From: Psococerastis gibbosa
Lineage: Eukaryota > Arthropoda > Insecta > Psocodea > Psocidae
DNA length: 64,000 nt
Assembly: GCA_963971405.1 (NCBI GenBank)
Contig: OZ020486.1
Coordinates: forward strand, 30,589,419 to 30,653,418
Reading direction: 5' to 3'
Numbering within the stretch: the stretch's first letter is position 1; each line of letters begins with the position of its first letter. The notes beneath the pieces were generated by a model. It had not been told where the DNA came from. It worked only from the letters and a program-made list of their open reading frames with translations, and ran no database searches. The position numbers were made by a program, and so were the translations under genes. Below are positions 9,545 through 21,650 of this stretch, piece by piece.

Positions 9545-11280
9545 GCATATTGTCTGTCTCGGTGGTTAGGAAGCCAGAACCAATTTTCAACGGTCAAGTA
9601 TTGGTCATTTGGCAATTTTGCAGAAAATCATTTCTGTTTCTTTGATTATTCAGTAACTGCCAAAATATTCTTTGCTAACTTAGCGGCTTGGACGTATCGT
9701 CGTAATTAACTACGATATATGTCATTTTAAAATATTATAATAATGTTTTGTAGGGCTGTTTAAAGCTGTACGTAGTTCTTGCAACCTAATAAATGGACGT
9801 CGTATATTGAACAGCCCTCTGTCATGGAATTAGGCTTTGCAAAACATACCACATTGGCTTGGAATCCATTTTGCAATGGGAAAACGAAAATATTAAATTA
9901 TATTTATCCCTCTACCGGTAAAAGGGTAAAGGAAAAGAGCTTGTTAGCCTAGCCAATCCATACAGACTCACTCAATCATAATAATCCGCAGTTCACAGAA
10001 CAAATTGGAAAAGACATGTTATCTGAGAAATAGGTTATTGGGAGAAATAATACTCCACCGTTAGGAAATGTCAGATTGAAAGATGAAGGAAATAAAATAA
10101 ATGTAAATATGATGCGGCTAAATCTGCTCAATCTGCCTGATTGCTAGGTAGATATATCCTGTACCGTAGATATTTCCTTTCCAATTTATTTCAATCGTAC
10201 ATCTAACGTGTATCTTTATATAATAAATGATGCATCTTCCAAGAGATTTGTTGCGTCAAATATTGACGAACATGACGTTATAGTTAAACGAGATTTTTAT
10301 TGGTACCTTGATATTTTTATAATAAACGCAATGGGATCATGTATGTAAATGGGTTTATAATAGAGATAAGAGAATCGCCTAATTTAGCCTAGATGTTTTA
10401 TCCTTAGAAGAAATAATACTCTAATAACCCATTTTGTAACCGCTCCCTCAAGCAATAATTCATGATGAAGAACTAGTACATACGAGACAAACAAGTCTCT
10501 TATTATTTGATAGCGTTGAATTCGAAGTTTAAATGTGTTTATTTAAAGAAAATTGAAATTAATGCAGATAAATGGAGAACATTAAGAGATATTGTACCTT
10601 CAAGTTGAAATAAGAGCGAGGAGGAAGAGAATAACAAAACGGTACAATACAAATGTATCGGGAATCGAATTAACTGTAATTTACAAACTTGTTGAAAGTA
10701 TCTTCAGGGTATAGAGACAAGTCAATTACAATTAATTAGTTTAGCTGTAGAAATTAGAGCATAAACTTAAGAAGTTTGTTATATTTTCTATAGCAGTATT
10801 AATGAACATTGTACAGTACATAGAGGCACCTACAGTACTGGGCTACAAAACGAATTGTGTACATGGTAATTATACAATAGTACATGGAAGTTCTAGAAGC
10901 TTTTGAAAAATGATTTTGACGGGCACCTATTTACCTTATTTATAGGCCTATTATTAATATTACATATATATTTTTTAATATCATTAACTGCGTCCACATA
11001 GCCTACCAGAACGAGCTTTTGTGTCTTTCGCAGAAAACTAATTTATTGAAACTAATTGCATGTAGGCATACATAAAGTTTCCTTAATAATCCATCTATTA
11101 CTAACATTCCACAAATTTGTGGATGCGGGCCATTCTGATATATACTAATAATTAGATGACAATAAGGAATTATTCCCTTCTTTCTATGAAGTGTCCTGAG
11201 CGGCTTTCAAAAGTAAAATAATACTAATTTGTAGTTTACCTTGGAATTACGAAGTATCACAAGACAACCCGTTAGAGGAC
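9545..11280. other. Unassigned AT-rich sequence with one small inverted repeat
   Basis: AGGGCTGTTTAA at 9752-9763 is mirrored by TTGAACAGCCCT at 9807-9818, making a 67-bp hairpin-like unit with 12-bp arms (one G-T pair). Otherwise no gene or family was recognised in this stretch. Confidence 0.45.
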
Positions 11281-11284
11281 AAGA

Positions 11285-11545
11285 AGGGGTAGGATGGCGG
11301 AGACGATGGTGGAGAAGATAGCAGGACGGAGGTTGCAACGGTTCGGACACGTGAAGCGAATAGATAAAATAGTAAGGAAATTCTGGCCGGAGCTGGAAAG
11401 AAATAGAGCTTAGAGGGAATAAGGGTGAGACCAAGGTTTAATACCGAAACCAGACTGAGAACTATCCCGGAAGAGTGGGACTGGTATCAGAGGAAGACTT
11501 AGAAAAATAATCAGAAGTGGAGAGACAAGAGGGAGTGAAAGAGGC
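11285..11545 (+). pseudogene. Decayed LINE ORF tail
   Basis: One frame reads MVEKIAGRRLQRFGHVKRID, matching the RWFGHVxRMD block that lies after the reverse transcriptase domain in many insect LINEs. In-frame stops follow within 30 codons, and the remaining purine-rich sequence is only loosely protein-like. A SINE1 tail in the opposite orientation lies immediately downstream. Confidence 0.5.
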
Positions 11546-11561
11546 TTCCGTATAACTAAAT

Positions 11562-11632
11562 TAATTAAATAAATAAATAAAGACTTTTTGTTTTATTACT
11601 AAGTCAACCTAGCAGAGTTAAAGATAAAAGAT
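11562..11632 (-). mobile_element. SINE1 3' end fragment
   Basis: The reverse complement of the SINE1 end: TTTATTTATTTA tail, then TTACTAAGTCAACCTAGC, corresponding to GCTAGGTTGGCTTAGTAA. The tRNA-like head is not present. Confidence 0.7.
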
Positions 11633-11639
11633 TTTTACT

Positions 11640-12830
11640 ATTCTGTTCCTCTAGCCTTGCACTAAGCCCGCCACAGAATAATTGAGAACTTGGAAAGTTT
11701 TAAAATGAGCAAAGCTATAACTGCAACATTCAAAGTTTGTGCACTCCGCAGGAAATGGCTTGACTTTGAAGAGAGACAAGCTGGTGTTGGCTCGGGGGTG
11801 TGCTTACGTCCGTCATTAGGTCTAGAACACACAAGTGGAGCACCCCCTGGTGCGTCGTCTCCCCTCCCCCCTCCCACCCTTACCACACCACGTAAAAGCC
11901 ACGCGTGAGCTGCTACAAGAACATTCCAGCTGGAAAACGATTTGCTTCCGTTGTTGGTGAAGAAATATAGAGATTCCACGGTTTAGTGGTGTTTTTTTTT
12001 CTTCTGCGGCGAACCGGTTGGGTTTTGTGCCCCGTCTGAAGCCTTTGAATTGTTGCAACCAGGTTCACCTCTTTTTTGTAACCTGAGGTTTCAAATCGAC
12101 TCCAATGGCCAGGTGGTAACGTGCTTGCACTTGTGCGAGTCTTTACACACCATGCGATCGGAGACGAGTCGTAACTCAACAAGGGTACTGTTGATGTCAA
12201 TTATTATATATATAATATAATATATTAATTAAAGTGTTTAGATGCGATTTAAAAGAAAAGAATATAGCAGATTCGGGATGCACATTGTTCAAATTGTTCA
12301 CTTTGACAAGTTGCTGCAAGTCAGAGATTCCATCTATAGAAGAACTGTGTTTCCACAAGCTTACAATGCGTGGGATTATTTTTAAATATAAAAAAGAACC
12401 TCTCTGTTGAGTTTAAACGGAAATTATTCCATTTTGTATAGAGCAGAGGATTTGAATTGAATGAAAATCATATTTTTCCACCGGGAAGAGAGTCGAATGA
12501 AATAGTTGTTAGCCTTCTTTTGGGGCGATAATCCAGCGATTTCCTGGCAAGTGATAATAAGGAAAAAAACAGGGGATCATCCGTCCTCTTCGGTCTCCGT
12601 TTTAAACTTCAGTTTACAAAATTAAAACAGGCCAGTAATTTATTATGATCCATAATAGGCTCCCTAGTCATTTTGTATGGTATAATCTGGTGCCAATCTA
12701 TCGCTTTGTATTTTTATTGTTTCTACGCCTGAATTAGCTGCTAGCAGACTAAGAGATTATTTGGATACAATTACAGTTTTGTAAGTTAATAATTTTAATG
12801 GCCACTTAATAGCGCCCATAGTGACTGACT
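11640..12830. other. Unassigned sequence with a short dispersed repeat
   Basis: Several overlapping frames of 70-105 codons on both strands (11662-12200) give proline/serine-rich or low-information peptides with no recognised domain. About 12126-12190 (CTTGTGCGAGTCTTTACACA ... CAACAAGGGTACT) matches a segment at 48.70-48.77 kb. From 12200 on nothing was recognised. Confidence 0.4.
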
Positions 12831-12837
12831 TACTTGA

Positions 12838-13085
12838 CTTAGGTTGGCGCGTCCAGCCCGGGAGGACTTTTGGCCGCTACACCACGCCACCTCGGGCGAT
12901 CTTCCGCCGCTAGCTTCCAGTCTCGGGTGCCGGTGGCATGCACATCTTCGAGCACTTGGTCTCTCCATCTTATTCTTGACCTACCAGGACGCCTAGGGTG
13001 GTTAAAGGTGTCTTCGAAAACCAGTTTCGGCGTCCTCTCCGCTTCCATGCGGTGTATGACCCAGCTATTGGATTCGACGCCCTTT
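12838..13085 (-). pseudogene. Non-LTR retrotransposon ORF C-terminal fragment
   Basis: On the minus strand the frame reads WVIHRMEAERTPKLVFEDTF, then RRPGRSRIRWRDQVLEDV, GTRDWKLAAEDRPRWRG and a stop near 12838. This is the G-H-V-x-R-M ... GRPxxRWxDxVxxD ... W...DRxxWR order typical of the region after reverse transcriptase in insect LINEs. No catalytic YxDD motif is present. Composition is more GC-rich than the surroundings, which fits a transferred element. A 72-codon frame on the plus strand is its shadow. Confidence 0.7.
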
Positions 13086-13094
13086 TAGTTCTAG

Positions 13095-13630
13095 TTCCCA
13101 TAGTGAGCATTCTAAATATGTTGTATGTATTTCTGACTTGTTAGCAATCATTTTCTTTCTCTACCTGCATTGCCTGTGACATCCCTATGCTGTTTCTTCT
13201 AGAATAGTACCTACTCGTTCACGTCACATTATGTCCATTAAGAGACAACTGATGGAGGGAGAAAATCTTACGGGTGTAATAAATCAAATTTCAGGGGAAA
13301 TACAGACAGCCATAAATGAGATATCATAAAGTAGAAGAAATATTCCTATACATTTTAATGCACATCACTAACACCAAAGTTATTTTTTTTTTTTTTTTTG
13401 TAAAAAATAACGGACATTGATGATATCAGGTCGAAGAAGCTCCAAAACTACGGCCAATAGGTGTCAGTAATGTTGAGGAACATTTCTACTACTACAAAAC
13501 ATAGAATTTCCGGGTATATGATCTATATTTCCTATAATATTGGATGTTTTTTTTTAACGAACTTCGGGAGCATCCAATGGTCTCGTAATAGCAAGAGAAA
13601 TTCGCAAGCAGTTATTAATATCAAACTTAA
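13095..13630. other. Unassigned sequence, no gene seen
   Basis: Contains a poly-T run near 13381-13400 and a 70-codon frame (13461-13673) that runs into the left arm of the next MITE. No family was recognised. Confidence 0.4.
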
Positions 13631-13633
13631 ATT

Positions 13634-14105
13634 CTTGAGCGTTAATTCCACCAACGTCAATAGTGATAGTTAATGTAGTATTGACGGAAATTTGAATTTT
13701 TCATTGATACACGCAATTCCACTGGTTTATTCAACTATTGATCACTTTTCTTCTAATGACACGTATGCGCCAAATTTTTGAAATTTGTTTGATTTTTTTT
13801 TTGAAATTTTGTTTGTATTTGTTTTCTTCGTACACTTATTATTTTTAATAAAACCTAATAACAGTAGGAGATCCGAAGATCGTCCTTCACCGATCTGTTT
13901 AATGGATGAAAATTGTTTTATAAACAATAAAATATAAAATGTTTGTGCTTAACATATCCCATGACGCCATTTTAGTTTGTTATCGTCTGCAACGAGTGAT
14001 TTTACTCTATGATCATCAATTTTAACTATGGCATAGAGTAAAATTCAAATTTCCGTCAATACTACATTTACTAACATTATTGACGTTGGTGGAATAAGCG
14101 CCTTA
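13634..14105. mobile_element. PIF/Harbinger-like MITE, diverged copy P5
   Basis: The left arm (about 13637-13705, with TTCCACCAACGTCAATAG and TAGTATTGACGGAAATTTGA) is mirrored by the right arm (about 14040-14102). The right side ends GCGCC followed by TTA. The loop shares CATATCCCATGACGCCATTT and TTTTAACTATGGCATAGAG with P1 and P4, so it is the same family. The left terminus is degraded, making the start approximate. A 61-codon frame inside is not a gene. Confidence 0.7.
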
Positions 14106-14109
14106 TCCA

Positions 14110-14660
14110 TTGAACTTCCATGTAGCAATAGCTCCAAAATAAACATTTTATGACAGTTTTTACTAGGGAGGACCGAGGCGCCGGTGGAAGGATGCTGGAG
14201 GAGACTGTAAATCATGGCACTGTAAATTAAATTTGATTACGATAGTGTAGCTGCATCATTAATTTCGTCTGGAACAATGTAGCTGTAACTGGAGAGGGGG
14301 AATTTCTCAGTCAGTCACTGGAGATGAATCCACATGAAATGCTTGGGAGAGATAGGGAAACTGCTGAGCTCAGAAGAGTAGTAGCTGAATAAATATGGGC
14401 TCCACCTAACAAATACCATTTTTTTTTCCATTAATTATTTGCTTCAAGAGCATATACAGTATATTCGTCGGTGTTTAACGAATTACCCGACGAACTACTC
14501 ATAATACAAAATATTGGTTCCGTTAAAAAATTAATAAAAAACCGGTTTTTACTAACATAACTACGTACAAGGTCTTGTTTGCATATCGTACTGAGGTGAC
14601 ATTTTGTAACCAACTCGACCAGTAAAAAGCCCTAAGGGGGTATTTGGTACCCAAAAATTG
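14110..14660. other. Unassigned sequence, no gene seen
   Basis: AT-rich; a 60-codon minus-strand frame (14431-14613) has no recognised product. No repeat match was noticed. Confidence 0.45.
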
Positions 14661-14664
14661 TATG

Positions 14665-14735
14665 CCTGTAAGTTACTGTATTATTGTAATATAATATATC
14701 CAGGGAGTACTGGACAAGGAAAAATAAAATATATA
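14665..14735 (+). repeat. Repeat X 3' end (degenerate)
   Basis: Shares TAAGTTACTGTATTATTGTA and the terminal CCAGGGAGTACTGGACAAGG with the repeat X copies at 25.8, 51.9 and 63.7 kb. In the better copies this end forms a hairpin followed by an A-rich tail. Confidence 0.55.
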
Positions 14736-14789
14736 AGTATCAGAAAAGGGTAAAGGTATTCACAGCCTATACCATTAGTTCCACTCCCC

Positions 14790-15050
14790 GAAACACAGAA
14801 TAGACAAGGATGGAGAACAAACAGCTGCCATGGTTTGGCCATGTCCAAAAGATGGATAAAAATAGGGCCACCAGGAGGCTGGCGGAAGACCCATCGGCAG
14901 ACTGAGGACAAGGGTCGAACAAGTTGCCGGAGCAAGAGGAAAAGCAATGGCAGAGCTCAAGACGTAAGCGTAAGACCGGGTCGAGAATAAGAAATGGGTC
15001 CGGGGTGACCCCCTCACGCGGGGCACGCGGCACTAAGAGGGAACAGGAAG
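14790..15050 (+). pseudogene. Decayed LINE ORF tail
   Basis: One frame reads QLPWFGHVQKMDKNRATRRL, the post-reverse-transcriptase block of LINE proteins. Frameshifted downstream, GARGKAMAELKT is followed by an arginine-rich end and an AGGAAGAAG tail. The fragment at 49.93 kb shares AGAGTCGAAC/GGGTCGAAC, GGAGCAAGAGGAAAA and GAGCTCAAGACRT, so both belong to one family. Stops and frameshifts show it is dead. Confidence 0.6.
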
Positions 15051-15261
15051 AAGTCGCCGAAACACAGAATCACCTTTTATTCCTTTAAGTTTAAGCAAAA
15101 CAATCTCTTCCTCAAGTTATTGCTCCAATAGGCTATTTATAATTATTATTGAAAGCATTCTAATACATGTAAGTTGGTTTATTATATGTCTCTTAAAATA
15201 ATGGTTTCTTAACAAACAAAAAATATTTAGGGAAAACATCTTTATTTGCGTTTATTTGAAT

Positions 15262-15450
15262 TTAGCTTAAATAATTAGATTACTCGTGACTTCGTGGTAT
15301 TTCATTTTAATAAACAAAAAATAACAAAAACTTAAGAGTTTTAGAAAAACTTGTTATAACAACCCGAATTATTAAAACCCAAATAATCGTTAAGAAATTA
15401 ACTTTGTCTAAGAAACCCACTTGTGTTAGTATAAAACCCTGAGAGTTTTC
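15262..15450 (+). repeat. Dispersed repeat R, copy 1
   Basis: About 180 bp that recurs in inverse orientation at 49.08-49.26 kb. Shared strings include CTTCGTGGTATTTCATTTTAA/equivalent, ACTTGTTATAACAAC and AAAACCCAAATAATCG. It resembles half of a palindromic MITE, but no complete pair of ends is visible at this site. Confidence 0.6.
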
Positions 15451-15454
15451 GGCA

Positions 15455-17390
15455 AGAACTGCCATCTACAGAGGGAAACCCACTAGCACATGTGATGACA
15501 ACTATGTTTTTGGCATCCATTATGAAAATTACAGATTGACTTTGTTTATGTCAAGCTTGTGAGTTGTGGAAGTTTACTTCCCACGCTTTAGCGCTTCACA
15601 AAAGTTAAAATTACCTGCAATTTTATATTTTTTCATGTATAACCTACCCGATAACAGGAGTTCCGGTATGTGAATTGTGTCGCTTTATCGTACCATCGGA
15701 GAAGGCTCCGGAAGCACATAAACCAAGTTGGCAGACGTCAGTCATGAACCAATTAATTAGTTCTAGTCTCAAATTAAACAAGAAAAACATTAAAACCATC
15801 ATCAAAATCATTCATGCAAATATAATTTAAGTAATCAAATCCAAAAATAAAATTTTAATTAACTCCGGGAAATGTTCTTCTAAATAGCCCATAACAAAAA
15901 GCGAGCACCAATTCGACTTTTCTTCCCCTCTTAAAAACACAATTCGGGCTAATTACCGATCTCAAAAGAGAGCAGCCAGCTGAAAGTATGGCAATAAAAA
16001 GTTATTGAAATCGGGTGTTGGTATCGGTTCCATCGTGGCGCAGTGATTATGGTTTATAGTCTCCAGACACAAAGTATAGGGACTGGGCTAACATTTTCCT
16101 GCTAGTCTGAAGCAAATGCAGTGTTGTGCACGTTCATCAATAGGTTATTGGTTTGATTTGCACACTACTTGGTAACGTCGGGAACAACCTTACTTAGCAC
16201 TGAAGTCAGTTTATGTAAGAAAACCATGTCGCGGATAAGCACTAAGCACTGTAACGAATTCAATTCACGAGTGTGGGATTTTTTTGAGCCACAAGTTGGG
16301 GTACACCACAGCCACCACTTCCTGGCGATTTATGTCTTAGACCTGGACACACTATTTCCAGCAAGCCTAACATACCAAATATTTTCGGGGGGGGGGGGGG
16401 GCAAGAACAGTTCGCCTTTAATTATCAACTTCTCTCACCGTTGAGCCGAACATCTATTAGATTGGACAAAATGTGCTTTACAACAACTCACATTAGTTAA
16501 TAATTTCGGCTGAGCCCCCCATATAAACACCACTTACCCCCGTGGTGTATGGTGTTTTACCTCTCATTGGTCGGATTTCTCGTCGCCAGATCGTGCATAC
16601 TCTGAAATAAAATAGGTCATCGCAGTCTAGTACTCTTGAGATAGAACTCCGACACTGTTATGGTTTGTGTGAACTAATCTAGTCACCCCCCCCCATCTTA
16701 ACTTGAAGCTTCGATAACAACTAGATTCAGTTGAAAATGTGTGGAGTATCAGCAGCAAGTGATCGGCGGGGGCGTTGTTTTTATCGCTCGACTGCAGGTC
16801 GACTTGATTACTTTTAAACGACATTTTCAAGTTTTACGATATTTTTCCAGCAAATTTCCGTTCCTTCTTCTGCAGGTTCTTCATTAAAAGAGAGTTTAAT
16901 GGACTGCCGTAACATTTCTTACAGCCCAATGGCTTTCCAGAATGACATATTATTTCTTTATGCCGCCTTATGCAAGGTAATTCCACGGAAGGGAATTTCT
17001 TGTAATTTGTTAGCATTCGGCTGTATCTTTGAAAAAGTAGCTACGGTAAAATCTGGGGTAAAGTGAAAACTTAGGGGACGTCCAAAAATCCAAATCCGTA
17101 TGATAAAACCTATAGTAGGCTCATTGTCAATCAAAAAATGGTGGTACCTATTGACCGTCAGTTGAGTTAGTTTGAATTGCAATTACTATTATTGGTTGTC
17201 CTAAATTGGTAGTCTATAGATAGCAGCCATAGCACCAACGAAAAAGAATAACTTATCCGGGAATACGTGTAAATTAACCTAATAAGCCTCAACGAACCAC
17301 TTGCCAGTTGCCGTAATACACGACTACTTCCGAAAGTAGTCGATCAGTGCAGGGAAATAAAACTGCCTATATCAGAACCAAAATTAGAGG
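15455..17390. other. Unassigned sequence, no gene seen
   Basis: Contains poly-G near 16387-16401 and poly-C near 16686-16694. Frames of 60-91 codons, including 16169-16444 plus, are unrecognised. No shared repeat family was noticed. Confidence 0.4.
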
Positions 17391-17394
17391 ATGA

Positions 17395-18150
17395 ATGAAA
17401 TGAAATGAAATGAAAATGAAATGAAAATACGACTTTATTGTAAACAAAACAAAAGGCGAACAATAAGACTATAAAGTCTTGTTTTCATGCTAACCTTAAA
17501 AACCAGGAAAAAAAACATTGTGAACTATTATAACTTAATTAAAATTAAATACAGAAGAAGGAAACAGAGGAGTAGTAAAAAAAGAAGGATAAAAGATATA
17601 GGGGGGGGGGGGGGAAATCCATTGTCATCACCATTACAGGACCGGAGAGAGTCTAAATAGATTTTTTTTCTAGATCCTCTTATTACTGTTATAATGAGGA
17701 ATAAATAAGTAAATAAATATATATTTCTGTTAAATTATACAACACAAGTAATCAACAAGAAAATATAAAGTAAAATCGTCAAAATATCGTCAAAATCAGG
17801 TAGCTCTGTCATTGTCATTGTGCTAGTGCCTCAGTGACAGTGTAGAAAACTTTCTCTAAGAGAGGGTTTCTAAACAATTTAGGGAAGTTAGAAGCATTTC
17901 TCGCCGCTCTCAGTTCAATCGGGAGTTTTCTGAGGCAGGCGAAACGTTGTAGTATAGGATCCAGTCGCTCACACTTGGCTGTGCGTGGCGCTGGCCTTAC
18001 TAGGTCTCCCCGTTGCCTCGTGTTGTAGGTGTGGGTGTCCCCGTTTTGTTTAAATGTCCCCCACACCTCAGGCTTTAAGATATGTAAAATGCATCTAAAT
18101 ATGTACAGACTTGGGGCTGTCATGGTTTTTAATGATTTGAAGTGAGAGCG
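17395..18150 (-). pseudogene. 5'-truncated LINE with 3' UTR and (ATTTC)n tail
   Basis: The minus-strand frame 17815-18123 reads MTAPSLYIFRCILHIL, then HTYNTRQRGDLVRP, LRKLPIELRAARN and FRNPLLEKVFYTVTEAL before the stop. This is the C-terminal order of jockey/CR1-type LINE ORF2 (alpha-helical Tyr-rich block, YNTR, KLP, LLxxxFYxxxE). About 400 bp of untranslated sequence follows, ending at 17395-17430 in GAAAT-type pentanucleotide repeats that act as the simple 3' tail. A 12-bp poly-G run interrupts the UTR near 17602. All reverse transcriptase catalytic motifs are missing, so only the 3' end was inserted. Confidence 0.7.
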
Positions 18151-18159
18151 ACAGCGACA

Positions 18160-19090
18160 GAAGCTAGCCTGTTCAACCTAAGTTAGTTTAATGTCAGTAT
18201 TATATACAACAAAATACTACAATATATTACCATATCGCAGGTTTTAGCTACTATCTAATTAGTCGTAATGCTCCGAGTACTCGTACATGGAATATAGGAT
18301 ACTGTTTTACATTCATTAAATACTTAAAGGGAGTCCAGCAATGTTTCCAAACTGAATCGATTTTGATAAAGAGCACACCATCATTAAAATGGAAATTCCT
18401 CGCATCGCATCGCTCATGATATCCTCGCTCCATAAAATAAGTAACTGCACTACAAAGTATTGTATACAAAGCCTGGGATTTCCCGCAACAAACGGCTATC
18501 CCAGTCTTTTATAAACTTACTATACAAACGACACATAAATATAAAATCGCCAAATGAGAATCCCGAATGTAGTAGCAATAAAAAGGTTTTTATTAGTTCA
18601 GGAAGCGCTCGGCCACATGGATTGGTTCGTGGGTTTCCGGGGGATTCCGAGGTAAGCTAATACTATTACTGCACTGATTGAATAGCCTTTCAATCAGCGA
18701 GCAAAAAAACTACGGACTCGGATTTACTGACAATTATTTAGCACGGTGAATTTTTACTTTCCGCGCGGCACCCTTTGTACCGCGCCGTTGTTTGCCTCCG
18801 CGCGTTTATAATGGTCAAAGCTATTTGTTCTCAAAATAGAAAAGCTCCCGTATTGACAGATATTAGTTTTATCGCAATATTTACTTTTGGGGTTTATTGT
18901 ACTTTTTATTGAAATGTTTTTTATACATATAGGCCTATATAATTATATATATAAATTGGGTATATTATTTTAACTTTAGGCAGCTATTCCACTTATCAAT
19001 ATTCCGTCATGTGTGCATCAATAATTGATGAGAGTGTTTTTTAACGAGCCTATTATGTAGATACCTAATTTATGTATTGTAAATTAATTT
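18160..19090. other. Unassigned sequence with a small CpG-rich patch
   Basis: No gene was recognised. Around 18758-18812 the sequence is locally CpG-rich (CCGCGCGGCACC, CCGCGCGTTTATAATGG). That is unusual here and could be a remnant of a promoter or transposon end, but there is no further support. Confidence 0.4.
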
Positions 19091-19104
19091 ATATTAATGC
19101 AATT

Positions 19105-19760
19105 TATATTAATGCATCCCTTGACAGAGTAGTTCACAGCAGTGTTAAGCAATTTAAGTACCTGGGCAGCACAATAACAGAAGACAATAGCTCAGCGATT
19201 GAAATAAACAGCCGTATCCAACAAGCCAAGGTGGCATTCAATAAAAAATCCAAGATTCTGGAATCCTATAACATAAAACTAACCATCAGGAAGCAATTTC
19301 TAAAAACATGTGTGTGGAGTGTTTTAATGCACGGCTGTGAAACCTGGACTATAGCAGATAAGGAACTAAAGAAACTCGAAGCTTTCGAAATGTGGTGTTA
19401 CAGAAGGATGCTACGGATCAGCTGGAGGGACCATGTGACAAATGAAAGAGTGCTAGACGCTATCGGGGAAGAAAGACAGTTAGTAGCCCAGATACGAATC
19501 AGGAGAGCGAAATGGATGGGGCATTTGCTAAGGCACGAAAATCTGGTACACACTATTATCGAGGGCACAGTAGAGGGAAATAACCGAAGAGGACGGCCGA
19601 AGAAGGAATTCATCGATCAAGTAAAAGAAGACGCAGGAGTAATATCATATCAAGAACTGAAGAGGAAGATCGAGGACCGAGTAAACTGGAGGACGATATG
19701 CAGGGAGTTGCTGCCAACCAATTGCTAAGATTGTAACCTTAAGAAGAAGAAATTAATTTA
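19105..19760 (+). pseudogene. RTE-like retrotransposon reverse transcriptase C-terminus
   Basis: The longest open frame of the window (218 codons, 19072-19728; the first ~17 codons look like flanking AT-rich DNA). It covers the region after the YxDD catalytic block: FKYLGSTITEDNSS (residues 28-41), an EINSRIQQAKVAF helix, VWSVLMHGCETWTI (81-94), EAFEMWCYRRMLRISW (104-119), KWMGHLLRHENL (147-158), EGTVEGNNRRGRPKKEFIDQ (164-183) and a W...ICREL end. This order is well known from RTE and related insect endonuclease/reverse-transcriptase LINEs. The endonuclease and polymerase parts are absent, so it is 5'-truncated. The frame is uninterrupted, implying relatively recent insertion. The end is followed by AAGAAGAAGAAA, a plausible tail. 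Confidence 0.85.
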
Positions 19761-19769
19761 TAATATGGT

Positions 19770-21005
19770 AGAGACTTATTATTGATGCACAAACGACGGA
19801 TTATTGACAGATGGAATTGTTTCATTGTTTTTACATTTTCAATATACTGTTACTAAGTGAAACTTCAACAGATACAATTATGCAACCAGACCTTTCATAA
19901 ATCAACAAAAACGCCAGTGCTAGGGCACCCAAACAAAGTGCCCAGGGACCCCCCATCAATATTGAGTAGGAATGCCAAGAAGACCCATGACTCCGCTTCG
20001 AATGCATTGAGCATTTCTCTTATGGACTTATAGCATTGTACTGTTTACCTTATCAAGAACTGTGCATATCTGGGGCATATCTGCTGTATTTTATATTTTA
20101 GAGTATAGTCTATGGCCCCAGTTACAACGACATGTCGACCTGATTCGCAATCGAACATATTTCATGTTATTGAGTTACTGTTCATTGTTATGCCGTGCTA
20201 TTGTGAATTAAAATTGTCGAAATTTTTTAATTTTAATTATTGTTCTTTGTTGATTGGGACACTTATACCCATTCAAAATTAAATCAATGTCTCAAACAAA
20301 CAGAACAAATATACTCATAAATACGTATTTCAAAAAACCTTATGCCTAGGCTGAGTAAGAAGCTCAAGAAGTCAATTAATGGCACATAAATAAAACACCT
20401 GGTCTTTTATGTAACGAAAAAAAAGCGGTTAACATTCAAACGGTAGCTGAACATAACTCTTTCGATCCTTCCCGACCGAAGAATTTGAAAAATGACATGT
20501 CTATCAACTCCAAACCTGAAAGTTCCAGGTCTGCGCGGCGAGTCCCGGGGGGACTTTGAGTGCGTACGTGACGAGAATTTTAAAATTGAATGACATAAGG
20601 TTAAACGCATTGTAATTGACGAGATTAGGCTAATGTTGACGAGGACTGCCTAGGCACGACTCGTACACATAGCAACCTTTACCCCGCCGCCCGCCAGCCT
20701 GCCTGAACAGGTTCAAAGATCGGCCCAGGCCGTGTTGCGCATAAAATTTGTTGGGAAAATGTCTTCCATGTTTAAATATTATTTTTATTTTCGTCTGAGA
20801 ACCTGGTACGGGTCACTAGGTCTACATTTACGTAATATGGGGTTTTAAAGGTTAAGGGTGAAAACGGTTTTGTGTTAGATTTTTTGGTTGTATAACTGTA
20901 AAACTTAATTATGAACGAGGCATTTCACTCTTTTAGCTAGAGATCGATCTCCAACGTTGCATTTTTAAGACATAAATCTTAATACATACAGACATATTTT
21001 TGATC
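19770..21005. other. Unassigned sequence, no gene seen
   Basis: AT-rich with a short GC-rich stretch near 20680-20740 (CCCCGCCGCCCGCCAGCC). A 67-codon minus-strand frame at 20407-20610 is unrecognised. No repeat family was seen. Confidence 0.4.
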
Positions 21006-21010
21006 ATTCA

Positions 21011-21330
21011 CCTATATTAAATGCAAGGGCCCTTTTTAATACCTTACCAACGGACATTAGAAACCAGTGTCACTTGTCTAAATTCAAGTCAATCGTCAAA
21101 ACATGGGTAAAAAACCAATCGTGATTTGTAAACTGTTTAATGTTTTTCTACAGAGTTAAGCCTAGATTTTTTAGATTTTTGAATCTTTAATTTTTAACTT
21201 TTTAAATATTAATGTCTCGTAAATGTATGTAAATGTGACGAATGTTTACCCACGTAACAAGTCGGCCCTTTGGGTTGCACTTAGTGTGGGTAGATGCGCG
21301 TAGATGTAAAATGTAATAAAAATAAAACAA
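21011..21330 (+). pseudogene. LINE ORF2 extreme C-terminus plus 3' UTR
   Basis: The frame from 21011 to the stop at 21122-21124 reads RALFNTLPTDIRNQ, then LSKFKSIVKTWVKNQS. This is the LFNxLPxDI ... FKxxLKxWL signature at the end of jockey/CR1-type ORF2 proteins, as in the fragment at 6.3 kb. About 200 bp of untranslated sequence follows, with a possible stem (TACCCAC ... GTGGGTA near 21248-21293) and a final AATAAAAATAAAAC. Confidence 0.6.
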
Positions 21331-21524
21331 ATGTATAATCAAACGTCTAACATGTACCATATGCACATTGCTGATTGCTGATGATGGTTTGAGAAGTTCT
21401 TTCTTTTATTCACATGTTGTTTATTGGCCTTTTAAGGTGATATTTGATGAATTTATAGGGCAATTTATGGAGCAGTAGCATTTAGGCCGATGGGCCGTCG
21501 CCGATCTGAATACTACTGATACAA

Positions 21525-21650
21525 ACTTAGAAGTCTACGAAGTCTACTGAAGGTGTTGATCGCAGATGTTGATGAAACGTTTGGAAGTAAGCTTTCAGAT
21601 TGACCATGGCACATCAGCCCGGATTCATACTGCTTCGTCATCTGACTCCG
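21525..21650 (+). repeat. Dispersed repeat Z, copy 1
   Basis: About 120 bp, with GCAGATGTTGATGAAACGTT and CATCAGCCCGGATTC, matches 47670-47797 in the same orientation with moderate divergence. It probably derives from a retroelement, but the family is not recognised. Confidence 0.6.

Noticed and set aside
11690-12200. Overlapping proline/serine-rich frames as exons
   Set aside because: Frames on both strands overlap fully, none has a domain, and no splice-site pattern favours one.
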